Source of the DNA: Liolophura sinensis
Taxonomy: Eukaryota; Mollusca; Polyplacophora; Chitonida; Chitonidae
DNA length: 64,000 bases
Direction: 5' to 3'
Assembly: GCF_032854445.1 (NCBI RefSeq)
Contig: NC_088296.1
Location: 8,966,706 to 9,030,705, forward strand
Below, piece by piece: positions 1-10,657 of the stretch. A program made the position numbers and the translations under genes. The notes beneath the pieces were generated by a model. The model saw only the letters and a list, made by a program, of their open reading frames with translations, was not told the DNA's origin and did no database searches. Position 1 is the first letter of the stretch. Every line of letters begins with the position of its first letter.

Positions 1-1160
1 ACCAGAATGGGCAGTTCTCGCTAAAACCGAATTTGGTGATGAAGAGATGTAAAGGAAACGGATAAAAGAATTGCCACAATATAATAGGGTTAGGGTGCAT
101 CGTTAAGTTCTTCTTGTGAGCTAATTGAAAGAGGAAGTCATTAGTTTCGGTCATTTTTATCAGGTGCTATTGCCATTCGAGTATTTGTTTTTTATTGTAA
201 CATTCCAGTTTTTTCCGTGTTTAACACTGCCACTGGTTTATTTCATTTTTGCGCAAATCCATCGCCGTTGAACACATCGTGTTGAACACTTTAGATCATT
301 AATTTTCACATATTACTAGTATTATGTTACCCCAAGTGTTCACTTTTCATTGTATTGGGCATAATGAAGTCCATAACCCTATAGGGTTCCATATTAACTC
401 ATATGCTAGAAGACATCCGATTACAATTTTGTTATGGGAAACCTGGCATGAGCCATTCCCTCCAGTGCTAACCGTCCAGAGATTTTCCTTAATTACCCGA
501 GTGTTCATTTACCCATTGGGAGATTACACACTTCCAATAGCCCAACGACAATGGTGCCTGACGTAATATAATTCTTCAGAACCGCATTCATTTTGTGCAT
601 AATAAGGCATGCATAATAGCTAACATCAAATGTTCATTTTCTAATTTCGAAAACATCCATCTAACTCTCTTGATACCGTCAATATAGCAATGCATAAATC
701 TGACTATAATATTCATACATTGGGTTTTTTTTATATTTGACTATTTGTTTTGGTAAGAAAAACAATTAGAAAATAAAAATAAAGCAGTTGTCTGTTATAT
801 CGTCGATGTGACCTTAATCAATAATCATTCATCCATTGTTTCTATCGATTTCCAATGACCTTTTTTACCAGTACGTGAAGCATAATTTGTCGTTGTGGTT
901 GGTTGTTGTGTCTCTCCCAGTCCCTCCAGTGCGACCCGTCCAAAATCGCCTATTATAATCCATTATCCTTAGCCAAGCCGCTCATTATTAGCAACATATA
1001 TACACGTATGTATACAGGAAAATATACCATAGATTTAGCTGGGGATTTGAGTTATATACCACAATTTAGGTTATATAACGAGAATGGTGTGCTACAGCGC
1101 AGTTTGACACGAAAACACAGCCTGTGATAATAATCATCAAATATGCGCTGACGGTACGTG
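1..1160. other. AT-rich stretch, no gene seen
   Basis: Only short open frames without splice context or protein-like composition are present on either strand. No SINE or clear tandem repeat was recognised. Confidence 0.5.
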
Positions 1161-1166
1161 TTATGT

Positions 1167-1258
1167 AATAGTTATTGCATACTAATGAAAAAGTCCAACT
1201 TTCAATAGTTATTACATACTAATGAAAAAGTCCAACTTCCAATAGTTATTACATACTG
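1167..1258. repeat. 37-bp tandem repeat, about 2.5 copies
   Basis: Units start at 1167, 1204 and 1241 with the word aatagttattgcatacta; the first two are nearly identical and the third is cut short. It is a small minisatellite with no coding role visible. Confidence 0.85.
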
Positions 1259-1649
1259 CATTCTTACTGCGAACTAAACGCGACAGTGCCGTTTACTGTG
1301 TATGCAGTGGTGTCTGTGGACATAGAATTATACTAAAAACAGGAATTATTGTGCAAGTGGTGTTTTTGAGCAGAAGTACTTAATTCAACAATGTATATAA
1401 GGGTATCCAAGAGTAAGGCATTGTATAAAGCTTCTAAATATATTGTGTCCTTGGTTTGTACAATTTTGGCAATACAATTAATTTACAAATAAATTATAAT
1501 TTACGTAGTGTTTTAAGCACCTCAAGCTATTTGGAGCTTTTATTTGTGTGCCAGAACGTATCAAAATGCCTGTGGTATTGGAGTTGCAGTTTAACTGTTA
1601 TATCCCATTGATTTATATACATATAACATATCTCTTCAGTGTGAAGTAT

Positions 1650-1812
1650 ACTATTTTTTTACTCTAATACCGCTAGACAAAAACGTATAAAAATGCATCT
1701 CCATAATAATAATACGTTCAAAAATGTCCTAATTTTGAATTAAAATTAATCACAAGAGTATATAGAATTAAAATCAAGATAAGTATCGAAATTTATCATG
1801 CTTCTCACCCTC
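1650..1812. repeat. direct repeat, copy 1 of 2
   Basis: This stretch, beginning with a T run and ctctaataccgctagaca, recurs at 2929-3097 with only a few substitutions and ends at a shared gcttctcaccct word. The interval is about 1.28 kb. The pair may be two copies of a non-autonomous dispersed repeat; no terminal inverted repeat or target duplication was obvious. Confidence 0.8.
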
Positions 1813-2928
1813 ATTCACTGGGAAATCTGTTGCTTGGCTTTTGCTTATCTCTATGCTGCGATGAAATGTTCCCTTTGTGGAAACCAGATTACTAAGCTCA
1901 GCCCCCAAAAGAAAGCAAGGGGCGTCAAACAGCCCTTTTTGATGTCCCGGAATATTTTGATTACATGGTAAAATAGCTATTTGAACAAAAAGTTTTCTTA
2001 ACCCATTGTGATTTCAGCGATAACTATTAAGCCGACTTTTGTATTTATTTTTTTAACTATTTAAATAGTGATTATAAATTTTTGAGTATTAACAAAGATT
2101 AATGTATATAGAGAGATCATTTAAAATATATTGAAATGAAGTGTGACTTATACCGTTATCTTAAAGATATTGAGTTTGCTGTGAGATTCGAATTTGCTGC
2201 AGGTCTGTGTATATACACACACATCTAAAAGGTTGTGTTTAGATGTATACATATCATTTTGTTGGTGTGAGGTTAGGATAACAGCTGTCGATATTTATAA
2301 AAACAAATGAGTGATACTTTCTATTATACTCATCTTGCTCAAAATAAAGCATGTATTATCTATCTATTGATCATTATTCACATACACTCTTATAATTGGC
2401 TGTGTTCCCAGATGTATTTATGGTGGAGACCTTAGACAAGCATGCAATAGATGAAAAATTAGATCGCTTTTAATTTTAAAATATATACATTTTTGTTTAT
2501 CTTGTAGCCTGTTATTAATGGCTGTCATACGTATAGAGACCTTTGATAAAGAATGCAGTCAGGATGGTTGGACCAAAATAAAATACAGTCCTAACTTTTT
2601 TTGAGACAACTGAGAAATGTAACCACACTGCCGTTGTACTAATGGCCTATTAAACTACCGTCAAAAATATGGTAGAATATAGAACGGAGTTCCGATCGGC
2701 AAGGTGCTTTGTTGTTTTTCTGTTTTTGCAGAACAATATAAGAATAGGATGCAGTGGGTTATATAGGAAAATACAGGAATGGTATAGTATTGTAGAATTA
2801 AAAGATAAAAATTACACAAAGTATTGTCATTCGTAGTTTATGTTGGCTTAAAATCATTTCAAGAATCTATAAAAGGGAAATATGATGTGAATAGCAATAC
2901 AACAGGCATTCTTGTGATGAAAAATTTC

Positions 2929-3097
2929 CTATTTTTTTTTCTCTAATACCGCTAGACAAAAACGTATAAAAATGCATCTCCATAATAATATTACGTTCAA
3001 AAATTTCCTAATTTTGAATTAATATTAATCACAAGAGTATATGGAATTAAAATCAAGATAAGTAGCGAAATTAATGAGAAAGATGCTTCTCACCCTT
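2929..3097. repeat. direct repeat, copy 2 of 2
   Basis: Second copy of the 1650-1812 repeat, same orientation. A short insertion (aatgagaaag) sits just before the shared 3' word. Confidence 0.8.
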
Positions 3098-3539
3098 TTA
3101 AAACCTGCACGCATCTTAAAAAAAAAAACCTTAGCCCTTTGTTACTTTTGGTTAGAATAGGAGACAGTTTAGTGATACTTTTGATTGTGGTGGCTAAGGA
3201 TTCATCTGTTTGTTTCTCGAATAATAAAATATGGCGCTAGCAAATAAGCGGTGAAAACAATGATACAACCTGATTTTACTATATGTACTATTTTTAATTA
3301 TATGTAATAATGATAATAAATATTAAGTGATAATGTGACATCCAGTAGTCTGTAATTGGCTGAATCCTGGAATATAACAGGAACCCATTCAGTATCCCGG
3401 CTTTATAATTTAACCCAAGTATATTCCCACTGAGGGCCTGTAAATGGTTAATCCATGGCACAGTTTGTGTGTTGCTGGTGTTGTTTTTTTTGTCTTGTTT
3501 TTTTTTTATTTAATAGAACGTAGGTGTATAAATTGTATA

Positions 3540-4770
3540 TATTTCAAGGAGAGTACTACTCACATACTTTAGCATGTTGACTTCTTACAACAGATCCTCG
3601 TGTTTGCATTTTTTTTTTGGATTTTTAATGAACGTCCATCAGTAGGTCATCACAGCGTTTTTCATATTGTAGTCTTGGGCCTTGTTACAGTAGGTCGTCG
3701 TATCTGTGCATTTCTTATTGGATTTTTAATGACAGTCCATCATTAGTTCATCACAGGGTTTTTCATATTGTAGACCTGGGATTTGTTACGATGGATCGTC
3801 GTATCTGTGCATTTTTTATTGGATTTTTAATGAAAGTCCATCAGTGGTTCATCATAGGGTTTTTCATATTGTAGATCTGGGACTTGTTACAACAGGTCAA
3901 CGTATCTGGGCAATTTCCATTGACTAGGGGTGAATTCCATCCCTCCTTTAGTAGTCCATTAAAGTGTGGTTCTACACATGTACTTTATACTGAAGAACTA
4001 TTAAATTACACCATCGTGTTTGTGCATTTCTTTTTACTGAACGACGTTGTGTCTCGTCCCCTTTCAGTAGTACATCACAATGTGTTTACACACTTTATGT
4101 TGAACACCTATTAAATTACACCATCGCGTGTTTACATTTTTCACTGAACGACGTCTCCGTTCCGTTTCTCATCCAGTAGTTCATCACAGCGTGTTTACAT
4201 ACTTAGGAGTGGGGTTTGTTACAATGTATCAACGTGTGTTTGCATTTTTCATTGATTGCTGTGGGCTCCATTCTTCTTTCGGTAGTTCATCACAGTGTGT
4301 TTACATACTTCGGAGTGGGGTTTGTTACGATGTATCAACGTCTTTTTGCATTTTTCATTGATTGCTGTGAACTCCATCCCTCTTTCGGTAGTTCATCACA
4401 GTGTGTTTACATACTTTGGCGTGGGGTTTGTTACAATGTATCAACGTGTTTGTGTATTTTTCACTGAAGGACGAGAATTCTGTTCCACATCCATTGCTTT
4501 ATCACAGTATGCTTATTAATCTGAGACTTGTTACATTTACGACGCACACTGTATTTGTGTCTTTTTCACTGAAGGTCGCGAATTCTGTTCCTTATATATT
4601 AGTTTACCACAATGTGCTTATTAATCTGAGACTTGCTACAATTACGACATACACTGTATTTGTGTATTTTGTAGACATCCATCGTCCATTTGTTCATCAA
4701 GCAGCTTCCTTTAAACATACTCTAGTGCTGTGTTTTTTTCTTTCGGCAAATCACCACGTGTTTACATTTG
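3540..4770. repeat. satellite-like tandem array, 101-106-bp unit
   Basis: Successive units carry a gtccatcagt-gttcatcacag word, then a ttgttac...gtatcaacg word, then a cattttt-cattga word. Unit starts measured at 3634, 3735 and 3836 are 101 bp apart; those at 4176, 4282 and 4388 are 106 bp apart. Central units (4176-4493) are the most alike, while both ends are diverged, as expected for an array homogenised in the middle. Several open frames across it are a side effect of the repeat and are not proposed as genes. Confidence 0.85.
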
Positions 4771-4774
4771 CCAA

Positions 4775-5545
4775 ATAGACCATTATAATTAACTGTAATA
4801 ATCCAGGAAAGAATATTTCCAGCAATCTGAAAAAGTTGTTATAGTACATCAGCAAAACCATATATTTTTGACTGAATTAAAAGAATTTCATGTATACATC
4901 AGTTCATGAAAACGAAGTTGATCTATTAAGAATACGTGCTCAATGCAAGAGTTTTGATTATATTTTATAATTTTTTAATTTACGAGTGGCATAACATAAT
5001 ATATGTGTGCACACTAACGTTATTTGTTCTTTGACCCTTGATATCGTTTTCTGAAAAGTGAATTTTCAGCCGTTCAAGTTTTTAGACTAATTCCTCGATT
5101 TTGTAGTAATGTTACAAGCTTCGAGTTCATGTATGATCGGATATACACATGGTATATAAACAGCTTTTGACCTGCAATTGAATATTTTTCCACACCGCTG
5201 TATTACTTTGCATAATTTTGACACAAAATAAAATGTGTTACATAATATTGCCTATATCTAATATATTGTTTTTCAAGCAGATCACTTGATTCTTTTTCTT
5301 TGTTTTTTCTTTTCTCTAAAGGCATGTAATATTTTGTGTGCGCAAAGAATGAATATTTACAGGCATCTCATTTCTTTGATTTGTGAAATTGCGTAACGAG
5401 ACTGTTGAAGATTGCAAACATGTGTGACAGACTGGTAATAAAGTGTAACACTTTTAATTGAAAGCTTGTTTTAGTCTTTATTTTAACACGACTTTTTTTT
5501 CAACACATGCATGCATTTAACTAGGTTGACATAAAAATATTATAA
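4775..5545. other. AT-rich stretch, no feature seen
   Basis: No coding frame, RNA gene or repeat was recognised. Confidence 0.45.
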
Positions 5546-5547
5546 GT

Positions 5548-5901
5548 GATTGAGTGCTTGGAGGTTTAACATCGTACAGAACAATTTTTCAGTCATATGA
5601 CGATGAAAGAATCCTTAGAGTGCATGTAATGTGCCTCCTTGTTGCAGGACATATTTCCACCGCTCTTTTATGTAGTGCTGCTTCACTGAGACGATTTACC
5701 AAAGGCAAGTAAGATGCCCAGTCCGAGCCATTATACTGATACGGGTCAACCAGTCGTTATACTGTCTCCTTCATACTGAACGCCGAGCGAGGAAGTAACA
5801 ACTTCCTCTTTTAAAGTGTGAGGTGTGACTCGACCCAGGATTGACCCTGGATCTACCGCTCCCGAAGCGGACGCTATACCAACTGTGCTATCGGGGCCGG
5901 A
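5548..5901 (-). repeat. tRNA-derived SINE, family 2, near full length
   Basis: Read on the minus strand it has a tRNA-like head (box A-like cacagttggtatagcgtc, box B-like region near 5845), a middle ending in the aggcactacataaaagagcggtgg-type segment, and a tail around the word gacgttaaac near 5565. The same element occurs at 26,035-26,367 and 60,194-60,528 on the plus strand, and half of it at 44,530-44,731. The tRNA-like head implies RNA polymerase III transcription and LINE-driven mobility; both are inferred from the class. Confidence 0.85.
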
Positions 5902-6224
5902 AAATATATTATGAACCGTGTCTAATAACGTTCGGTCTGACATGTTCATGACGTTTGTGTTTTCTTAGTCTTTAAAGCACTGGCCGGTTGCAACTACATG
6001 TATCCGGTACCCGACCAATGAGGTCGTTTATTCAAAAGGCTGTGACCTTAAGGCAGAAAATTTGTCAGGTACTGTACACCGAAAGCCTGCGGTTTACTCC
6101 GGTATCCTCTGCCTACACACCCTGCCGCCTTCATATAATTAAAAAAATCCTGTGCACAACAATAAACACAAACCAAGTAAATAATTACATTTTACCTAGG
6201 GCACCAGGCATAATCACGCAGTGG

Positions 6225-6450
6225 TATACATTATAAATATTTCGCTGATATGACGGCAGCCAGCAATATGGTTGACAAGCAGTTCGCCTGATTCAGGAGA
6301 AACCCACTACCATCAACAGGCTTCTGGCAGGCCTTCACACTTACGGCCGGAGACAAAGCCGGCTTGAGCTGGACTTGAACTCACACCGACCCCAGTGATG
6401 AAAGGCTCCTGGGTCATTGCACCGCGCTGGTACCTTAGCCACCTCGGCCA
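6225..6450 (-). repeat. tRNA-derived SINE, family 1
   Basis: The element lies in minus orientation. Its left part has the ttcgctgatatgacggcagc word, the middle has agaaacccactaccatcaac, and the right part is the tRNA-like head with a ggacttgaactcacaccg word (complement of box B). It is more diverged than the 27.8-kb copy. Confidence 0.8.
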
Positions 6451-7570
6451 TTTAGGTAGAACTGTGTAGTAATATCGACTGCCTGATTGACTGATTGGTT
6501 GATGGAGTTGCTGTTAACGCTACTATCAGTATATTTCCACGCACACGATGTCATACGGTTTGTACAGGGCAAACCAGCAACTGTTGGCAAGTTACTGATA
6601 AGCATTCCCAAATGCAAATGGCACATGGTAGACCCCTGACTGTTACGCCATCCCACTATCTCCCCACCCACTAAAATACGCAATTAATACCAATATGAAT
6701 TTTTGATTTTTCCCGCTCTCCATGGTCACGTTCGTTGAAGAGTTCTTCTCCAGCCAGTAAGACGTTGGAAAGTTCTTGCCAAAGGGCTTGCCAAAGATCG
6801 CCACACCGGTTTCCTTTACACACAACACTTACCACCGTCGTTTATTAGGCGTCAAGTTTGGAGCATGGCATTAATGAACAATAGACAGTAGGCAAAGGTG
6901 GGAATTTTACTTCATATTGGTGGTAAATAAGATAAATGGTCTTCAACGATCGTTATATTGCGCAAACGGCCTACCAGTGAATAGTCTGATCTCAAATGCT
7001 TACATTTAATCATATGCCGACTTTCTCTTTGCTCGGACGTGGAAAAGGTCAATCTAATGACCAGTGGGAAGGTTTCCCCGATTCTGCCTGGTTTCCTCCC
7101 ACCATATTCCTGGCCGTTGTTGAGTAAGTAAAATATTCTTGCTTACATCATACACATCAGTCAAATAAATAAATAAATAGATACTTACATATATATTTCA
7201 TGGACAGACCACTTATATCATGGGGCCTAATGATATCTGCATGTTATTGAACACTTTTTAATGATAATAATCAGGACAACAAATAAAACATGGTTATTGA
7301 CACGTGATATAATATATTACATGGATTACTTCCCTTGCCAGTGATTGTTTTAATTTTGGTGACATCTGGTCTGCTCTTTTTCTTCAGCAAATACTCATGT
7401 ACATGTAACTGTAAAAGAATTACACAATTTCTAATTTAGTTTCTAATTTTAGTCAATTTAATGATCAGCATGTCCATATTTTCACTTTTCCGAAGAGGCT
7501 GAAAGAAACGTAAGGTTTAAGGTACCACTAATATCTGATCTAAACTAAGAAGAAATACCACGGATGGGCG
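6451..7570. other. intergenic stretch downstream of unit Z
   Basis: Besides the SINE fragment at 7060-7182, nothing was recognised. If unit Z ends at 7571 this would hold its 3' end, but no AATAAA signal on the minus strand was found between 7000 and 7570. Confidence 0.4.
7060..7182 (+). repeat. SINE family 1, 3' fragment
   Basis: The words gcctggtttcctcccaccat and taagtaaaatattcttg are the 3' half of family 1 in plus orientation. It ends in a (aaat)n tail near 7165-7182. Confidence 0.7.
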
Positions 7571-8232
7571 TTACTCTAGTGGCTTTGTAATAGTACTTGG
7601 TGCCGGCGTTGAATCAGGTGTTGGCTGGGTCGCCGAAGTTGCTGGTTTTGTTCTAGTAGCTGTTCCCTGTGTTATAAATGTTGTTGGCTGCGAAGATAGT
7701 AGCGGTGTTGTTGTTGTCTGTGTTGTTGTAGTTTGTGGTTCTGTTGTTGTTTCCTTAGTTGTTGTAATTGGTGGCCGTGTTGTTGTAATTGATGGCTGTG
7801 TTATTGGTTCTTGTGTTGTAATAGTTGGTGACTGTGTTGGTTGGTTTCTGTGCTGTAGTTGTTGGTGGCTGTGTTGTTGGTTCCTGTGTTGTAGTTGTTG
7901 GTGGCTGTGTTGTTGGTTCCTGTGTTGTAGTAGTTGGTTCCAGTGTTCGTCGCAGTGTTGTAGTAATTGGCGGCTATGTTGTTTTCTGTGTAGCAGTAGT
8001 TGGTGGCTGTGTGGTTGGTTCCTGTCTTGTAGTAGTTGGTGGCTGTGTTGTCGTTTCCTGTGTTATGGTAGTTGGTGGTTGTGTGGTGGGTCCTGTGCTG
8101 TAGTAGTTGGTGGCTATGTTGTTGGTTCTTGTGTTTTAGTTGTTGGTAGTTGTTGATGCTTCTGTGGTAGTTGTTGGGCTTCTGTTGTGGTTGTTGGTGC
8201 TTCTGAATAGGTCGATATTATAGGCCACACGT
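7571..8232 (-). pseudogene. Thr-rich mucin-like exon, unit Z, chimeric and broken
   Basis: On the minus strand a ttttttccacag acceptor (exon edge 8232) is followed by a short Thr/Glu/Pro tract. The right edge matches the start of the 465-nt exon of units A and B (26,865-27,329 and 61,031-61,495), with the first cysteine changed to Trp. The left end instead matches the far end of the giant Thr exon of unit A (21.2-21.4 kb), including the KPAT-ATQPT words. It therefore looks like a fusion of two different Thr exons. The frame from the acceptor shifts into a Gln/His-rich frame and stops near 8114; the other reading ends in TAA at 7571-7573. A former gene piece is more likely than a working exon. 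Confidence 0.65.
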
Positions 8233-8846
8233 CTGTGGAAAAAATTGATAATAAAATTTCACGTAAACTTTTCTGTTGATAAGGAGGTGTACACACCAGT
8301 AATTATTAGTAACGCAAAGAAAACATAATTACAGTTTGCGTCATTATTTAGTCATTTATATTGATCCGAATGTCGTTTTTTCAACATAAGGTAAAACAAA
8401 ATCGCACTAACCTAGGGTCAAGAAAGACAAACAGGATGTACGGCTCAGTGGTGGACTGTTGAGAATAGGCTTCAAACTCCTTTCTTTAAATGTTTTCGTT
8501 TAGAACTTTTAACAATAATTAAGGGCTTTTATTTAACTGCATACTAATATGGTTTTCTTAAGATCAGTTGCGTTGTTTTCCCGCATAAAAACCTCGCAAA
8601 AAACTCTCCAAATTATAAACAGAGCCAATAAGGTTAAAATAGATAACACTATCACAAAAAAACATAGCTAACAATAACACAGAGTCGTATGCTATGCCAA
8701 TCCAAAATCGCTGTAGTTTCTGGTTTGGCTCCTAAAAATCTTGACAATTATTCCATCTAGAAAACATTTCATCCAAATTGCACACACTATACTGTGATAG
8801 CTGAGCAAATTGTGCACTTAACGCATGGAAACAGAGTGTATCTTAC

Positions 8847-9124
8847 TTAAATCAAACGTGTCGGGACGGCATTGCAAAGGGTAGCCCGCGTAAGCTTGCT
8901 TCTCCTCTGGGGTAACTGGCGGAAACCCACTTCTACAGTCGCACGTAATGCCATTACACAATAGTTCTATGAAGCATTCTGAGTCACATTGCAGTCCGTC
9001 CCTGATGAGGGCAGTTCCGTGTTTTGGCCACACACCCAGTAACCGTCTGTTGTGTCGTTACATTCAACATTCAGCCCTGTGCACTGGCCATAATCCGTGC
9101 CACACCGCTCACCGGATGAAGACG
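8847..9124 (-). pseudogene. two-module cysteine-rich (EB/EGF-like) exon, unit Z, frameshifted
   Basis: This is 278 nt and collinear with the 315-nt exon of unit A. The difference is a 37-nt deletion in the middle, where gagtca joins directly to cattgcag; the intact exons carry a tca at both ends of the missing piece. It removes the end of the first 6-Cys module and the start of the second, and shifts the frame. The acceptor (tttggtacag) and the donor (GTAAGATAC, phase 1) remain. The second module (CNGITCDCRSGF...) is still readable in another frame. Confidence 0.8.
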
Positions 9125-9371
9125 CTGTACCAAACACAGAAAACAAGCAAGATTATAACGGGTGTTCTCTGCGTGAAATCAACAAACTTCCGTGGACACT
9201 GCGTACAAAAAGCAACTTCTACATGCCTTGCTCTTTCACCCAATTAATCAAATTATACTATTGTTTCCTTGCAGTTTAAAAATAGCACTAAAAAATCTGT
9301 AAAAATAGTATTTATTAAAAAATACATTTACAGGAAACACAAAAACTGGATTGGAAGATATAGTAACTGAC

Positions 9372-9611
9372 CAGTTAAGCAGCCAATGTCGCCGTCATTT
9401 GGAACATATCCTATAACACACAGGCATAGTTGTGCATCACACTCTCTCTGTCGACAACTAGCTGACACTGGACATTGGGAATCGTCAGAGCACGAGGTAA
9501 ATAAACTGGCTGGGGCGAGTGTACCGTTAGTCTGCGCCACTGTTGTGGGTGTGGGCGTTGTTGTTGCTGCGCTAGTTGTAGTTGTAGGCGCTTCTGTTGT
9601 TGGGCAGAAAT
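9372..9611 (-). CDS. exon: Thr linker plus 7-Cys EB-like module, unit Z
   Basis: A 240-nt internal exon, phase 1 at both ends. The acceptor follows ttttgcaattgttcag and the donor is G|GTCAGT. It encodes xFCPTTEAPTTTTSA..., a Thr/Pro-rich linker of about 35 residues, then a cysteine module of pattern C-x5-C-x5-C-x4-C-x4-C-x-C-x11-C ending GCLTG. The C-x-C and spacing fit EB-type/EGF-like modules of secreted invertebrate proteins; the linker is a likely O-glycosylation site. It is open throughout, although both neighbouring 315-type exons of this unit are frameshifted, so it may be a surviving piece of a dead unit. Confidence 0.7.
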
Positions 9612-9965
9612 CTGAACAATTGCAAAACAAAGAAGGAAATATATATATTACCACGCCATTACCACGCCACTTTGGTCCAAATTTTTGAAGCATCAGGGAG
9701 AATGACTCGTGCATGTACTTGGGGACTTATTCCCTTGAGTTGACTTATGTGAAAGAACAGCAGATACGCAGTACAGAAACCAGCAGAGAAAAAATGTGCA
9801 TCTACAAAAGAGGACAGTCCAAAGAAAAAGTACGTAATGTATCTATGTGCCAAAACACTGGACAACTGCTGGATCTGGAAGAATATACCACCTACGTACA
9901 CACAATATACTCTGACAACAGAGGCGAGTCTGCACTATAACCTATAGAAACAGAGTGTATCTTAC

Positions 9966-10266
9966 TTAAATCAAACGTGTCGGGACGGCATTGCAAAGGG
10001 TAGCCCGCGTAAGCTTGCTTCTCCTCTGGGGTAACCGGCCGAAACCCACTTCTACAGTCGCACGTAATGCCATTACAAAATAGTTCTATGAAGCAATCTG
10101 AGTCACTCGTGCACGTATCCCCAAGGCGACCTTCGCCTATCACATTGCAGTCCGTCCCTGATGAGGACAGTTCCGTGTTTTGGCCACATATGCAGTAACC
10201 GTCTGTTGTGTCGTTACATTGTACACTGGCCATAATCCGTGCCACACCGCTCACCGAATGAAGACG
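9966..10266 (-). pseudogene. two-module cysteine-rich exon, unit Z, 14-nt deletion
   Basis: This is 301 nt against 315 nt in unit A. A 14-nt gap (cattcaacattgagtcctgtac reduced to cattgtac) lies in the first module and shifts the frame, removing one cysteine. Downstream the frame is open and very close to units A and B (GEGRLGDTCTSDSDCFIELF, then the CNGITC and CRSGFRPV words), with donor GTAAGAT in phase 1. It would need an upstream frame change to be translated as part of the family protein. Confidence 0.8.
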
Positions 10267-10513
10267 CTGTACCAAACATGAGAAAACAAGCAAGATTATC
10301 ACGGGTGTTCTCTGCGTCAAATCAACAAACTTCCGTGGACACTGCGTACAAAAAGCAACTTCTACATGCCTTGTTCTTTCATCCAATTAGTTAAATTATA
10401 CCATTGTTTCCGTTCTGTTTGAAAATAGCACTAAAGGAATTTGAGAAAAAATACTATCGAAAAATTTATCTACAGGAAAGACGAAAACTGGATTGGAAGT
10501 TATAGTGACTGAC

Positions 10514-10657
10514 CCCTTAGGCAACCATTTCCCCTGTTATTTGGGACGTATACAATATCACACAGGCATATATGTCTATCACATTCTCTCGACCGACAAA
10601 TTGCTGAGTCGGGGCATTGTGAGTCGTCACTGAAGGAAGCATACAAGCCAACGGCTC
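10514..10657 (-). CDS. exon: single EB-like module, unit Z
   Basis: A 144-nt exon, phase 1 at both ends, matching the 162-nt exon 31,066-31,227. It lacks most of the short Thr run, and the first module cysteine is replaced by Phe (ASFSDDSQCP against ASCTDDSECP), so one disulphide would be lost. The donor is G|GTCAGT and the acceptor is ...ctgttttag. It is open, but its function is doubtful because of the missing cysteine and the broken neighbours. Confidence 0.6.

Larger units (their letters stand above)
1262..3535. other. AT-rich intergenic stretch
   Basis: No open frame with coding character or splice context was found. The only structure seen is the 160-bp direct repeat listed separately. 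Confidence 0.5.

Noticed and set aside
4128-4778. Overlapping open frames with repeated HHSVFTY words
   Set aside because: They fall inside the 101-106-bp tandem array, occur in several frames and have no splice or start context.
7825-8103. Plus-strand VVVGGCVVGS frame, and the similar one at 55,390-55,683
   Set aside because: Antisense of the QPPTTTT/QEPT units of the mucin-like exon.
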